Assembly (NCBI GenBank): GCA_021778315.1
Contig: JAJYCQ010000004.1
Span: 15,004-79,003 of the forward strand
DNA from: Acidobacteriota bacterium
Lineage (GTDB): Bacteria; Acidobacteriota; Terriglobia; Terriglobales; Acidobacteriaceae
Length of the DNA: 64,000 bases
Direction: 5' to 3'
Positions 8,824 through 20,100 of this stretch are shown here, one piece after another. Below the pieces are notes generated by a model. That model searched no databases and was not told where the DNA came from. It saw only the letters and a program-made list of their open reading frames with translations. The stretch's first letter is position 1. Each line of letters opens with the position of its first letter. Both the position numbers and the translations under genes were made by a program.

Positions 8824-11800
8824 TCAGAACTGCAACCGAACTCCCAATTCAATCTCGCGCTCGCGGCTGAGTCCGGTAGTCGACGAAGTCGGCGTCCCAA
8901 ACGGGAGCGTTGTGGTCAACCCCTCCTTTGCAATTGCAGCAGCGTCCTGAAAAATCAAGGGTGTAGGCAAGCCGCTCGAGACTGGCTGCCCAACAAGCGC
9001 TGGTGTCCCAAACAAATACGCGCGCGTCTGGACACTACTAATATTCTGGGCATTCAGCAAATTGAAAGCTTCCGCAAACGCGTTCAGGTGCAGTCGTGAA
9101 CTCACCTGAAACTCCCGCGCCATGCGCAGATCCACCCTGCCCTGCGGTGCCAATCGCAGCGTATTCCGCCCAATCGTCGGAAGATACGTTGCTCCTCCCG
9201 ACGCGTTGATGGACTCACGTCCACCAATGAGATGTGGCCCGCCAAAGACCTTGTAGCTATAGGGCCTCCCACTGCCGCCGTCGCCAATCGCCGCAATGTG
9301 CCAGCCATTCAGTCCCACTTGCAGCGCCCTCGGGCCCCGGCTCAGACCGACGTCATATTCCAGGCTGCCCGCAAAGCGCTCCGGGAACTGCTGATTCGAC
9401 AGCCCCTTGTCATAGCCATTATGAAATGGATCGAACTGCCCATCGTGCCCCGGTATAGCCGAGCTCTGCGGTGCGTAGTCGATAGACCGCGAGAATGTGT
9501 AGCTTCCATGGAACGCGAATGACCGCAGCACTGCCGGTCGCAGGCCGTTGACCCGAGCTTCCGCCGTAAACGCGTTATACGTAGCATTCGCATTCGAGAC
9601 CAGTGCTGTCACCGCACCAAACTGCGAAATCGGACGTTCCCCATAAAGTGGGACCTGAAAGACCTGGCCACTGTGCAGCCCTGGATAGCCGTCGCCTCCC
9701 TGCAACACATAGCTCACCGTGCCCACCGATGGTGCAATATTGATGTCCGTGCTACCCGGCAACTGCGTCGCGAGCGCCATCGAGTACGTTGCTCGTACAC
9801 TGGCTCGGCTACCCAGATCGCGCTCCATGGATAGTGTTGCTCGCTGCACCGCCGGCACCCGGTAATTGCTTGCAAACACCATCGCCGACGTAGTCTGTGC
9901 AACCGCCGACGGAGGTGCCGTGATGTAATCGCACGGATAGCCAAACCCCTGTTGCACCGCCGTCACCTGAGGACAAGCGGTGATCGTCGTCGGCCGTATT
10001 CGGATACGCGTCGTTGTCGTGTCCAGAGCCGTATCTGTCAGCGCCGCCCTCACCGTCGCACCGGGTATTCGGCTGAAGAAAACCCCGTATCCCAGGTGCA
10101 TCGTAAACAAGGTACCGTTCTTCGGCGACCAACTCGCCGGCAACCCCCAGATCGTACGCGGAGACCATCCCGCCGATAGACGTGGTCCAACGTTGTTGCG
10201 ATCCTCTGGAAACGTAGCCGTCGCTCCATGAATCGACTGCCCCAACGCCACAATATCCGCGTCCAACTGCAGATTTGCCGTCTGCGGAGTTGGCAGCAGC
10301 GTGTAGTCATAGCGCAGCCCCACCGTGACCATCAGGTTCCTTCGCACCTGCATCGCATCTTCGACGAAGGCAGCAATATTGTGCGTGACGAACTCCGTAG
10401 ACGCATCCCCAAAGCTCTGCGTGAAGCTGCGAAAGCAAAAGTAGTGAACCGTCGCGCCAATGCTCGGGCAGCCTCCGTTCGGGTACGCATTCACGTTGAA
10501 CGTATAGTCCGTGACCCAGTCGACCAGCCCACCCGCCTTCCCATTCGCAATCCCACTGTCATAGCTGAACGCTCCTTCGCGTCCACTTAGAGAGTCGATA
10601 CGATCGTGAATGCGGCTCCAATCCCCGCCCATCATCACCAGGTGTCGCCCGAAGTGCATCTGCAACGTGTCGGCCAGCTCAAAACGCATCTCGTCAGGAT
10701 AGGCGCTGTTGCCTCCATTCGCGCCGCGTACAAGACTGATCGGTGTCCCATACGAGAATCCATTGGGAGCAATCGACACCTGCGGAGCATAGCCTCCCGG
10801 CCCAATCGCTGGCTCCTGCGGCAACGGCGCATGCGGCATCTGGTAATTGAGGTCGTGCGCTAGTTGTGTTCGCACCTCATTGTTCACGCGTTGGCTGAAC
10901 ATATGCAGCCAGCGAGCACTGCCAACATCCACATGCACGAAGCTATCCCCGAGACTCCCCATTCCGCGCGCCACGACAGCACTCGACGCCTGACCCATCG
11001 CCGCGCCCAACGGCGAATCAAATCGGTTAGCCGAGTAGATCAATGTGAGCTGCTCCCGCCGCGCCGGCATCGCATCGATCCGCACCGACCCCTGCACCCG
11101 GTACTCATGACGCGACGTCGTCCCGGTCAGGCTATTCAGGTAGTTCAGAGCTGCATTCGTCGCCGTTCCGCTCACGCCCCTTGTTCCCAGCAGTCCCAAC
11201 TGCATCGGCGATAGCGCAAAGAAGTTCGGCAACGCGGGGGTCGACACAAGCTTGTCGTTACGCAACTGCACTTCAAGCGACACGAACAGCGATAGCGGCA
11301 CGCGTTCATACCTCATTGCCGAGCGGCCTACCTCCCTCCGCACCAAGGGCAGCCCCGCCGAACCACCAAACTGCAGTCTCGACGCCGCAGGCTTCACCGG
11401 AGCACTCGTTACAACACCATCTAAATAGTGCGTCTCGATCGAGAACGGATTGGTCGCAGCCCATGCGCTCTCACGCATGAGCAGAAACGCATTCCCATGC
11501 AGTTGCGAACTCGCCGCACGCGAAACCACCGCAAGGCCGCCCACCATGCCATATTGAGCAGAATAGTTCCGCGGCAGCATGCGGAAGTTGCGCACCGAGC
11601 TCTGGCCATAACTCGACCCCGATCTCGCCCCACCGGTCGCCGACCCTCGCGGCCCTGAGCGAAAGCTCTGCTGCCCTGACAGACCATCGATCGAGAGCGA
11701 TCCCTGCGTCGCCGACAGCCCCGCGTAGCTCAGACCGCTGGCAGCCGCTCCATCGCCGCTGCTCACCGTACTCGCCGGATCATTCTCGTCCTCCCCCGAG

Positions 11801-12393
11801 CTATCGCCAGCCACGCTCGTCGTCGACGACTCATTTGCCTCCGAGTTCAGATCAGCCAAATCTTCCCACTGCCGCGATGGCACCGGAAACGCACCCAACT
11901 GGGCCTCGGTATCGAACGACGCCAGCGTCACCACCGGTCTCCCCCCAGACATCCCTCCGCGCGACGATTGCGGAGGCTCCAGGGTCAGCATCACCTCCGC
12001 CAGATCACCGCCCTCAAGGTCCAACGTCGTCACCACCGTTCCCCGATCCGGCAGCATCGACGTCGCCCGCAACTCATACTCCCCGGGGGGCAGTCGCAGG
12101 ATGAGAAAGTTTCCTTCGTTGTCCGCTCGGATGTCCTGCTCAACCCCAAGGTCCGCTGACGTCACATGAATCGCTACGCTGCTAGCCCTACACGGATGCG
12201 GATAGGGCCCGCATACTGCAGTAATATGGCCACGAATCGCGCCGTCCACCGGCCCCTGTGCCATCACCACCGCGCTGCTCGCCAGCAGCATCCACAACAG
12301 CACTCCCACGATTACGCGGACACGCCTCCCCAAAGCAAGTATTGCCGGGAGTGAAGCGGGCGCGCCCGCAGCGTGGCGGAAACCTTGAGTCAA
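8824..12393 (-). CDS. TonB-dependent receptor with carboxypeptidase-regulatory-like domain (first of three)
   Basis: Outer-membrane TonB-dependent transporter/Oar-like protein of about 1189 aa. A hydrophobic signal segment (residues about 27-46, ending VVMAQ) precedes a carboxypeptidase-regulatory-like beta-sandwich (about 50-130, with GNFLILRLPPGEYELRA). An acidic Ser/Thr-rich linker follows, then plug-like sequence with AQYGMVGGLAVVS and a long beta-barrel. The protein ends in ELGVRLQF, a terminal aromatic as expected for outer-membrane insertion. The start is uncertain: the open frame begins with TTG at 12393 and there is no convincing Shine-Dalgarno; an in-frame GTG or ATG 80-105 bases downstream could be used. 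The transported substrate is unknown, and no SusD-like lipoprotein is nearby. Confidence 0.85.
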   Translation of the reverse strand: MTQGFRHAAGAPASLPAILALGRRVRVIVGVLLWMLLASSAVVMAQGPVDGAIRGHITAVCGPYPHPCRASSVAIHVTSADLGVEQDIRADNEGNFLILRLPPGEYELRATSMLPDRGTVVTTLDLEGGDLAEVMLTLEPPQSSRGGMSGGRPVVTLASFDTEAQLGAFPVPSRQWEDLADLNSEANESSTTSVAGDSSGEDENDPASTVSSGDGAAASGLSYAGLSATQGSLSIDGLSGQQSFRSGPRGSATGGARSGSSYGQSSVRNFRMLPRNYSAQYGMVGGLAVVSRAASSQLHGNAFLLMRESAWAATNPFSIETHYLDGVVTSAPVKPAASRLQFGGSAGLPLVRREVGRSAMRYERVPLSLFVSLEVQLRNDKLVSTPALPNFFALSPMQLGLLGTRGVSGTATNAALNYLNSLTGTTSRHEYRVQGSVRIDAMPARREQLTLIYSANRFDSPLGAAMGQASSAVVARGMGSLGDSFVHVDVGSARWLHMFSQRVNNEVRTQLAHDLNYQMPHAPLPQEPAIGPGGYAPQVSIAPNGFSYGTPISLVRGANGGNSAYPDEMRFELADTLQMHFGRHLVMMGGDWSRIHDRIDSLSGREGAFSYDSGIANGKAGGLVDWVTDYTFNVNAYPNGGCPSIGATVHYFCFRSFTQSFGDASTEFVTHNIAAFVEDAMQVRRNLMVTVGLRYDYTLLPTPQTANLQLDADIVALGQSIHGATATFPEDRNNVGPRLSAGWSPRTIWGLPASWSPKNGTLFTMHLGYGVFFSRIPGATVRAALTDTALDTTTTRIRIRPTTITACPQVTAVQQGFGYPCDYITAPPSAVAQTTSAMVFASNYRVPAVQRATLSMERDLGSRASVRATYSMALATQLPGSTDINIAPSVGTVSYVLQGGDGYPGLHSGQVFQVPLYGERPISQFGAVTALVSNANATYNAFTAEARVNGLRPAVLRSFAFHGSYTFSRSIDYAPQSSAIPGHDGQFDPFHNGYDKGLSNQQFPERFAGSLEYDVGLSRGPRALQVGLNGWHIAAIGDGGSGRPYSYKVFGGPHLIGGRESINASGGATYLPTIGRNTLRLAPQGRVDLRMAREFQVSSRLHLNAFAEAFNLLNAQNISSVQTRAYLFGTPALVGQPVSSGLPTPLIFQDAAAIAKEGLTTTLPFGTPTSSTTGLSREREIELGVRLQF

Positions 12394-12572
12394 CTGTCGA
12401 ACCCCGCCCCGGGTAAGGCCGGAGCTCCTGAAGCGCAGTAGGAGTCACTGATTACGCGCGAAAAGGCCTAGCACCTTGAGCAGCGAAAATCGCGCAGTAA
12501 GTCTACTTAAGCGTAGCGAATAATTACGATTTTAGGAAATCCCAGCTCTGGCCCCTTTTGGGCATTCCTTGC

Positions 12573-12604
12573 AAAAAATGGGTGGTAGCCGAAGCCACCA
12601 CCCA
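12573..12604 (-). terminator. Intrinsic terminator after the second TonB receptor gene
   Basis: Read on the minus strand, an 8-bp outer stem (TGGGTGGT with ACCACCCA, positions 79-86 and 97-104 of this block) with a short inner stem is followed directly by TTTTTTGC. It lies 21 bp past the stop codon at 12625, so it fits a Rho-independent terminator. The + strand arm GGGTGGTAGCCGAA recurs exactly at 20525-20538, so the hairpin may derive from a dispersed repeat. Confidence 0.75.
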
Positions 12605-12624
12605 CAGACGTACCGGATGCCCTG

Positions 12625-15600
12625 TTAGTAGACGATATGCAAGCCCATCGTGATCGCACGATTACCCCCGATCGTTCCCGTAACGGAGCCAAAGTTAGCG
12701 CCATTGTTCGGGCATCCAGGCGTGCTTGTTCCCGATCCAGGAACCGTATTGGCCGACGTACACAAGATCACGCCGTTCGCGTTCTGAGTGTTCAGCGGCA
12801 GCGTCGTCGGAATCGCAATCGACTTGCCAGACCCGGTATAGTACGGCTTCTGATCCAGGTTCGCCAAAGTCGACTGCTGGTCCGCCTGCAGCGGACTCGT
12901 AGCAACCTGCCCATAGTTCACATAAGCATTCGCACAGTTGTAGTAGTTGGCAGCGGAATTCGAGCAGGCAAAGGCCTGCCGGATCTGCGTCTGATCCTGC
13001 GGAACGTCCAGACTGGTTGTGTTAGTCAGGTTGAAGATGTTGAACTCATAGAGCACCGCAATCCTGTTGGTTGGATGGAACGTCTTCCGGATCGAGAGGT
13101 CCAGCCTCTTCTGCATGGCCTGGCGGAAGATGTTGCGCTGGTTACCCGGAGCGAAGTCCGTCTCGTAGATGTCGACGGGATCGCCCGGATTTCCCTGGGC
13201 TGCCGTGGGGACACCCTTGTTCCCGGGTGTGACGTAGTTGATCGCGATCTGACTTGGATCGATCGTCGGAATATACTCACCGCCAGGACCACGCATGTCT
13301 CCTGCATTCCCGGTCAGCGCCCCCGTCTTTGCAGCCTTAGGATCCTTGATCGGCAGCACAGGATTCATCAACGTCGGGAAGTTACCAAAGTACACGCTCC
13401 CCACCGCTCCGTAGAACTCGTATAGCGAATACGGTTGACCGCTTTGCAACACTCCAAGACCCGTTATGCTCCAGTCATTCGTCGCATACGCCAAAAGCGA
13501 ATGCTCCTTGGCCGCGTTCGGCACCGTCACCTGGAAGTTCGCCGTCGTGATATGCGTGCGATCGAAGTCAGACGATGCATAGGACTGCCGAAGATTGTTC
13601 GGGTTGTTGCCGGTGAAGAACAGACCAATATCGGACTGCTCATCCAGCGCATGACCCCACGTGTAGCTCACGCCAGCCTGCACATGATGGGACATCCGCT
13701 TCTCCACATGAACCTGCAACGAATCATACGCGGATGTACCAACCGTCTTGAACATCGCGGCGTTCGGGCTATAACCGATGTACGGTGTGCGGAAATCCGT
13801 GTTACCAGCATCTTCACTATTCCAGGGTTCACTCGCAATCGGTGAAAAATCACCATACGCGTCGCCCGACGTGTTCTGGTTCAGCACCTCCAACCCGTAC
13901 GTAGCGGTCTCTCCATAGATCGGATTGGTCGCGGTTGCAATGCCCGGCTCGTTGAACGGAATAGGAATTACCGAATGACGACCGCGGTTTCCGCTATAAC
14001 CGATGGTGACCGCGATGTCGTTGGTGGGCTGCCATTGCAGGTTGAGCGCGAAGTTGATCGTATACGGCAATACGTTGTTCTTGTCGTATGCACCGAAGTT
14101 AAGGGCATAGGGGCAGTCCGTGTAGTTGGCCTGGTTGTCAGTACCACTACAGTTCTGCCCAAAGCCCGGGTTGTTCATGCCCGAATAGCCATACGATGCC
14201 TGCGGTCCAACGCCCAGCGTATTCTTCAGTGCCATCGTGATCGTCGATGGATCAGCGCTCGGCGCAATGTAGGTTCCTGTCGGCGGAGGAGCAAACACCC
14301 CCGAGGCTGAACCCAGCGGATCTGCCAGCGACTTGCCCGTACCCGTCACATAGCTAGCCAGTGGTGCAGACTCTGTCACACCAAACGGTCCGCCGTTGCC
14401 GCTGCCCGCAGGCTGCGACAGATAGGTGAACAACTCTCCCCGATCGTAGTAGATACCGGCGCCACCGTTGATCACGATCTTGTTGTTGTACCGCTTTGGC
14501 GAAAACGCAAAACCCACACGTGGCGAGATGCCCCACTGCCGTCCCGTCAGCGTCGAGTTTGTCGTTCCCGGCGTCGGATCGTACTTATTGTTGCCCGCAA
14601 TCACGAAGCCAGAGTTGGTGACATTGAAGCCCGTCGCTACGGATCCGCTCACGCTGTACAGGCTCGGATCGAAGTTGAACATATTGCCATATTTCTCCGT
14701 GAGGCCGCCGTGGTAGTCGTACCGCACTCCCCCCGTGATGCTCAGGTTGGAGAGAGCCTGCCACTTGTCCTGCACATAACCAGCGATTTCGTTGGAGCGA
14801 TAGTAGCGGTTCGCCAGGTTGCGAGGAGTATGGCCAGAAGTCGTGTCGATGGACTCCAGAACATTCGAACTCTGTGCCTTGTCTCCAAGGAAGCTCTCGA
14901 AGTTCTTGGTCTTGATCTGCGCAATCCCCTGCCGGTTATTTTCGATGTTCAACTGTGTGTAGCTGTAGCCGCCGCCAGCTACGATGGTGTGTTTCCCCAG
15001 CGAGAAGATTACGTTGGTCGAGGGATTAATGCGGTTTTGATAGTAGCCCAGATCGACGAAGGAACTATAAGGTCCAACCGTCAGTGAAGGAGACGACACA
15101 TTATTGTTTGCGAACGCTCCGAGACTCAACCCAGGCAGCGTCCCCGGTTGATAACCGAAAAGTCCTGTCCCAATTCCATAGGTCGCTCCGAGGTTCGGAT
15201 CGGCTGCCAGCGTCTGGGTAAAGAAGCTGTACGACCCCATCCGGTCAAAACCCAACCGCTGTTCCCAGTTGATCTTCGAACCGAACGTGATGGTGTTATC
15301 AATTGCAAATACCTGCGCTCCATTGTTTTGCGTCACAGGGAATCCACCTGTTTGCGAAAATCCATAGGGCTTATTCACCGGATCAGTCTGAAAGTAGTAC
15401 TTAACTGAAAGCCGGTCGGCCGAGCTCACATCCCAATCCAGCCCAGCGTCCGCCTGATCCGCAATCAGTGAAGACGTTCCAATCAGCGTCACGTTCGGAA
15501 CGCTATACGCATACGGCGACGAGTTCTGAGACGACGGAATCAGGTATTGCCCATTTGAGAGCTTTGCATTCAACAGTGCCTGAGCAATCGGCCCGATTGT

Positions 15601-16797
15601 TCCCGTAAACGGAGCGGCTCCCGGGCCTGCATAACTGTTCGCGGCTGCATCAATGCCCGCTACAGAACGATCATCCGTGAGGCCAACAGGCACATTCATC
15701 TGGGAAATGCCTGTTGCCTGATCGCTGTTGGAACGATGCTGGTACGCCAGGAAAAAGAACAGCTTGTCCTTGATAATTGGGCCGCCAAGCGTAGCGCCCG
15801 TCGTCCAGCGGCGCAAATAAGGATTTGCAAGGGACGCAGGGAAGGCACCGATACCCTGCTGTCCAAGCAGATACTCCTGCCTGAAGAAGAAGGGCGCTGC
15901 ATTCATCGAGTTGTTGGCAAACGACCCAAAGACCTGCCCATGAAGAGTATTCGTACCGCTCGCTGTATTCGCATCGATCTGCGCTCCGCTGGTGGCTCCC
16001 TGCTGGGCGTCATACATCGAGGTGTTAACCCGTAACTCCTGCAGAAACTCTGGCGGAGGCGAAGGTAAGCTGTTACCGTTCGAGCCGAAGACGGACGTTC
16101 CCACTCCTGCCGCGCCGCCTACCGGTGCACTCTGTCCGATGTTGAATGCATAACGCTGTGAATTCGATCCGCTCGAACTCTTGCCGTTGAAGAGGTTCGT
16201 CGCATCCACGCCATTCACCTGAAACGTGTTCGACGTATCGCGCTGTCCATTCGCCCAGATCGGTTGATTACCCAGGCCCGAGTTTGAATCCAGATTGCTC
16301 AGCAACTCCGCGCTCACGCCGGGCGACAGCACCGCCAACTGCGTAAAACTGCCTGTCGCCAGCGGCGTCAGCAGAATCTGCTCCTTGTCGAGTGTGTAGC
16401 CATTGGTGTCATCGGTCGCATTCAGCAATGGATTCGCCGTCACCTCCACCGAGGTCGCAATCTGGCCAACCTTCAGAGTCATCGTCACCGTCTTGGCTTG
16501 CGCTTCCTGCACCTCGATGCCACTCAGCACAGCGGTATCGAAGCCTTCGTGCGTGGCTTGCACCTTATAAGTCCCGACCGGCAGATTGAAAATCTGGAAG
16601 AACCCATTCGACTGAGCCTTCGTGGTGCGCGTAATACCGATGCTGGCATCAGTCACGGTCACCGACGATCCCGGAACAGCAGCGCCGGACGCGTCCAGCA
16701 CCGTTCCATTCAAGGATCCAAGGGTCTGCTGTGCGCCCACGATCGCGGCAGAGGCAAACATGGAAAGGAATAACACCAGTGTAAGAAATTTACGCAT
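12625..16797 (-). CDS. TonB-dependent receptor with carboxypeptidase-regulatory-like domain (second of three)
   Basis: A 1390-aa outer-membrane protein. The signal peptide covers residues 1-22 (MRKFLTLVLFLSMFASA then IVGAQ). A carboxypeptidase-regulatory-like domain occupies about 26-105 (LNGTVLDASGAAVPG, GFFQIFNLPVGTYKV). The plug region contains FQVNGVDATNLFNG and the LQELRVNTSMYDAQQGATSGAQI motif typical of Acidobacterial Oar-like receptors. The barrel ends in GLHIVY, a terminal aromatic. The ATG at 16797 has AGGAG ten bases upstream. A structured leader lies about 70-115 bases upstream and is shared with the third receptor. The ligand is not predictable. Confidence 0.9.
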   Translation of the reverse strand: MRKFLTLVLFLSMFASAAIVGAQQTLGSLNGTVLDASGAAVPGSSVTVTDASIGITRTTKAQSNGFFQIFNLPVGTYKVQATHEGFDTAVLSGIEVQEAQAKTVTMTLKVGQIATSVEVTANPLLNATDDTNGYTLDKEQILLTPLATGSFTQLAVLSPGVSAELLSNLDSNSGLGNQPIWANGQRDTSNTFQVNGVDATNLFNGKSSSGSNSQRYAFNIGQSAPVGGAAGVGTSVFGSNGNSLPSPPPEFLQELRVNTSMYDAQQGATSGAQIDANTASGTNTLHGQVFGSFANNSMNAAPFFFRQEYLLGQQGIGAFPASLANPYLRRWTTGATLGGPIIKDKLFFFLAYQHRSNSDQATGISQMNVPVGLTDDRSVAGIDAAANSYAGPGAAPFTGTIGPIAQALLNAKLSNGQYLIPSSQNSSPYAYSVPNVTLIGTSSLIADQADAGLDWDVSSADRLSVKYYFQTDPVNKPYGFSQTGGFPVTQNNGAQVFAIDNTITFGSKINWEQRLGFDRMGSYSFFTQTLAADPNLGATYGIGTGLFGYQPGTLPGLSLGAFANNNVSSPSLTVGPYSSFVDLGYYQNRINPSTNVIFSLGKHTIVAGGGYSYTQLNIENNRQGIAQIKTKNFESFLGDKAQSSNVLESIDTTSGHTPRNLANRYYRSNEIAGYVQDKWQALSNLSITGGVRYDYHGGLTEKYGNMFNFDPSLYSVSGSVATGFNVTNSGFVIAGNNKYDPTPGTTNSTLTGRQWGISPRVGFAFSPKRYNNKIVINGGAGIYYDRGELFTYLSQPAGSGNGGPFGVTESAPLASYVTGTGKSLADPLGSASGVFAPPPTGTYIAPSADPSTITMALKNTLGVGPQASYGYSGMNNPGFGQNCSGTDNQANYTDCPYALNFGAYDKNNVLPYTINFALNLQWQPTNDIAVTIGYSGNRGRHSVIPIPFNEPGIATATNPIYGETATYGLEVLNQNTSGDAYGDFSPIASEPWNSEDAGNTDFRTPYIGYSPNAAMFKTVGTSAYDSLQVHVEKRMSHHVQAGVSYTWGHALDEQSDIGLFFTGNNPNNLRQSYASSDFDRTHITTANFQVTVPNAAKEHSLLAYATNDWSITGLGVLQSGQPYSLYEFYGAVGSVYFGNFPTLMNPVLPIKDPKAAKTGALTGNAGDMRGPGGEYIPTIDPSQIAINYVTPGNKGVPTAAQGNPGDPVDIYETDFAPGNQRNIFRQAMQKRLDLSIRKTFHPTNRIAVLYEFNIFNLTNTTSLDVPQDQTQIRQAFACSNSAANYYNCANAYVNYGQVATSPLQADQQSTLANLDQKPYYTGSGKSIAIPTTLPLNTQNANGVILCTSANTVPGSGTSTPGCPNNGANFGSVTGTIGGNRAITMGLHIVY

Positions 16798-16866
16798 AGA
16801 ACGGACTCTCCTGAAGGTTTAGCAATGGCGTTGGTACTCGGCGTCTGGGTGGGCCCAAAACTGGAT

Positions 16867-16910
16867 CGACTCTTGTCTGAAAGACAGAACGAATCACCCC
16901 GAAGGGATGA
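16867..16910 (-). promoter_or_regulatory. Structured 5' leader element, copy upstream of the second TonB receptor
   Basis: On the minus strand: hairpin A (94-110 of this block, 7 bp including one G-U pair, small TTC loop), then hairpin B (16874-16886, TGTCT-TTC-AGACA), whose 3' arm runs into the 13-mer CAGACAAGAGTCG at 16867-16879. The 13-mer ends 70 bases before the ATG and is followed by ...TTGCTAAACCTTCAGGAGA. The same order recurs before the third receptor. Confidence 0.5.
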
Positions 16911-17038
16911 GCGTACTGCTCTGGAAAACAAGTACAAGGTCTGTGAATACTATGACTGTACAGTATGTCGTGACGATTAATCGAAACACTGCCATTTAAT
17001 TGCTGTTTATGGCGTCAAATCGGCTATGGAATTGGAAT

Positions 17039-17066
17039 CCGGGCGATGACCGAGGCCATCACCCGG
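17039..17066 (-). terminator. Hairpin downstream of the third TonB receptor gene
   Basis: CCGGGCGATGACC pairs with the reverse arm CCATCACCCGG as about 12 bp (two G-U pairs in the minus-strand RNA). It lies 48 bp past the stop codon at 17114. There is no T run after it, so Rho-independent termination is uncertain. Confidence 0.45.
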
Positions 17067-17113
17067 AGCACAAATTCACCCTCCAAGCGTTACGGTGGAG
17101 GCAATCAGAACGG

Positions 17114-20100
17114 CTAGAACTCCAGACGCGCCTGAATCTGAATCTCGCGCGGGGTATAGAGAAATCCTGAGTCGTTGGCCGTGGAATGCGACCCAAACCC
17201 AACTCCCCTCGCCGTGCTCGGCAAATACGTCAACGTGCTCGCCCCTGCGCTTGTCGACATATACGTATAGGCCGCCTGATTGATATCCGATGTGCTGAAG
17301 TTTTCATGGTTCGCAACGTTATACATGTCCGCATTCAGCTGCAGGTTGTACCGGTTGCGAAACGTGAACTGCTTCTGCAGTCGCAGATCGTCCACGATCG
17401 GACGAGGCACTTGGTACGTATTCAGTCCAATCACCGGAATATATTTGACGCCCGGAACACCATTCCACGTTCCGCTATTCAACGCTGCACTCGAGTTGTA
17501 CCCAGCATTGATCGTAGCCGAATACGGCAGGCCGTTCTGCATCTGGAACGTGTCGTTAAGGCTCCAACCGTTCGTCAGGTACTTCACCGCCTTACCCGTC
17601 TGTAGATTAGGGAATGTGTAAAGCACATAGGCCACAAAGCGATTACCCACGTTGAATTGCGACGTTCCATAATTCTGTCGCGCTGCGGCGTACGGATTCA
17701 GCCAGCTATTGATGCTCGTTCCTGATTGCGCATTCTGATTGAAGTCCAGCGCATGGCTCCACGTATAGTTCGCATCAAACTGCAATCCGTGGATCGAACG
17801 ATTCTGAATATCAAACACCAGCCCGTTGTAATTCGAGTTGATGTTGCTGATCACCTCGGTGATGTTCGTAAAGTTCGGGTTGATGTAGCCCGTGGGATAC
17901 GCACATGTAGCGCTGGCTGTGCACGTCCCAAATGTCGGTACGACATAGTGCGATCCCACCGCAAGCGGCCCCGTCGATCCTGCTTTCGGAGCTCCGATTG
18001 TGATCGTCGACATAGCTTGCGGCGGCGCCAGGTTCGTATCCAGGAAATTCGGCAACTCCCGCCCAAGCGCTCCAATATAGCTAAGCTGCATCACCGTGCC
18101 TTTGCCCAGTTGCTGCTGCACCTGCAAGTCGAACTCATTCACCTCAGGATTTTGCAAATTGGGTGCAAGATAGAACGACGAAGGCTTATTCGCACCGCCT
18201 CCTGCTACAGGATTCGGAAATGTTGGCGCGTTGCTTGCCGTAGGCTTCGTGCTCGCAATCGCAAACTGTCCATTCGGGCTCCCGGAACCGAACTGCGCCG
18301 TGCCCACAGTCCCATTCAGAATTCGGCCGTAGTACATACCAACGCCGCCGCGCAGAACCGTCTGCCCGTTGCCATACACGTCCATCGAAAACCCGATGCG
18401 AGGTCCGATATTATTCTTGTCGCTCGGAGCATTGGTCAGCCCTGCATAGGGAACAAATGAACCCGTTGCCGCAGTCAGGTTCGCCGGGGGAGCAGGCAGA
18501 GCCTCAACATCGTACCGCACGCCAAGCTCCAGCGTAAGCCGGGGATTCACCTTCCAGTTGTCTTGAACAAATCCTGCATAGTCCATCGTCGCCAAGGCAA
18601 ACTCCGAAGCGCCATAGTCCTGCGTCACCGACGTATAGCAATTGGTCGTCCCCACTCCCGACCCAACCGTCGTCGAGCAAGTCCCAGGCCCACCCTTCGA
18701 ATGCAGATCCGAAAGATAGTTCACGATGTTGCTATACGTGTATTCTCCAAAATAATTCGGCGTCTGACGAACCAGATCGTTGTTATGCAGCAAGTCGAAG
18801 CCCATCCGAATACTGTGGTTCCCGACGTTGTAATACAAAATGTCGTCCACCTGCCACTTCCACTCCTCCGGCAGCGCGGGACGATACGAGTAATACGGGG
18901 ACCCAAGAAAGAAACCATTACTGCCAGCATTCAAATTGATGAACGGGATCGTTCCACCTGGGCCATTCGCCGGAGCACCCGCCACCTTTTGTCCCGGCGC
19001 AACCAGGTTGTTCAGCGTATACGCGCTGTAGGGCTGCTGACCTTCATCGTCCAACTCACGGCTATATTGATACAGCACTTCGTTACTGATGTGGCTGCTC
19101 ACCAGGCTCGTCAACTTCGCCACGCCATAGTCCAACTTCACAAAGTCCGTTCCAAACGCATCCACCGCATACGTAGCACTGGTATTGGTCTGCACGTCAC
19201 CCGGAGCATCCCAGCGCAGACGGTGATACAGGAAGCTCACCCGCTCTTTGCTATTGATCTGCCAGTCCAGCTTCGGCGTATTAATCTCCTGATATCCCGC
19301 GCGTGGCACGGTGCCCAAATCCGTAAGCAGGCTCGCAACGCCAGCGTTGTATGCCGCCACACCGGCTGCATAACTCGCCAGTCCCTCACGCGCCGCCAGG
19401 GTACAAACCTGCGCATCCAGCGCAACGTGCGCCTCGCCCGTGGCAACGGCCACGCCGGTCGTAAGATTGCAGCTCGTCACCGTAGTATCCGGCTGCTCCA
19501 GAAAGCTACCCACCGTGCTGCCGTTTGACGCACCATAGCTCTTCGCCTTCGCAATCGCCGGGTTGATATGGTCTAGCTGGTCATACGTGTAATACCAGAA
19601 CAGCTTGTCCTTCAGCAGAGCTCCCCCCGCGGAAAATCCATAGATCTTGCGAAGGTCTTTCGGCTTCAGAGGAGTTCCCGCGGGGCTCACCGACCCCGGA
19701 TCAAACGCTCCCAACCCGCGATCCAAATCATTGAAAAACGCCTCACCATGCAGCGTATTCGTTCCACTCTTCGTCACCGAGTTGATCACGCCACCCGCCG
19801 CGCGACCATACTCCGCCGAGTACACGCCCGTGTTCACCTCAAACTCCTGCACCGCATTCGACGACGTCGAATACCCCTCACGCGTCCGTCCGCGTTCTTC
19901 AGAAAAATACGCCTGGTTATCATCCGCGCCGTCGATCTCCACGTTGTTCATCAGCGTGCTCATACCGCGAACGCTGATCAACCCAAACCCGCTCGCATCC
20001 GCGACCACGCCCGGCGTCGTCAGCGCCAGGGCAGACCACCGCCGGTTCTGCACCGGAATATTGTCAATCGCCGCGCGTGGCAAGGTCGCTGACATATCCG

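Noticed and set aside
16955..16964. ACTGTACAGT palindrome as a LexA/SOS box
   Set aside because: It is a 10-bp palindrome 158 bases before a receptor gene with no DNA-repair context, and the arms lack a typical SOS spacer; chance or a receptor-specific operator is more likely.
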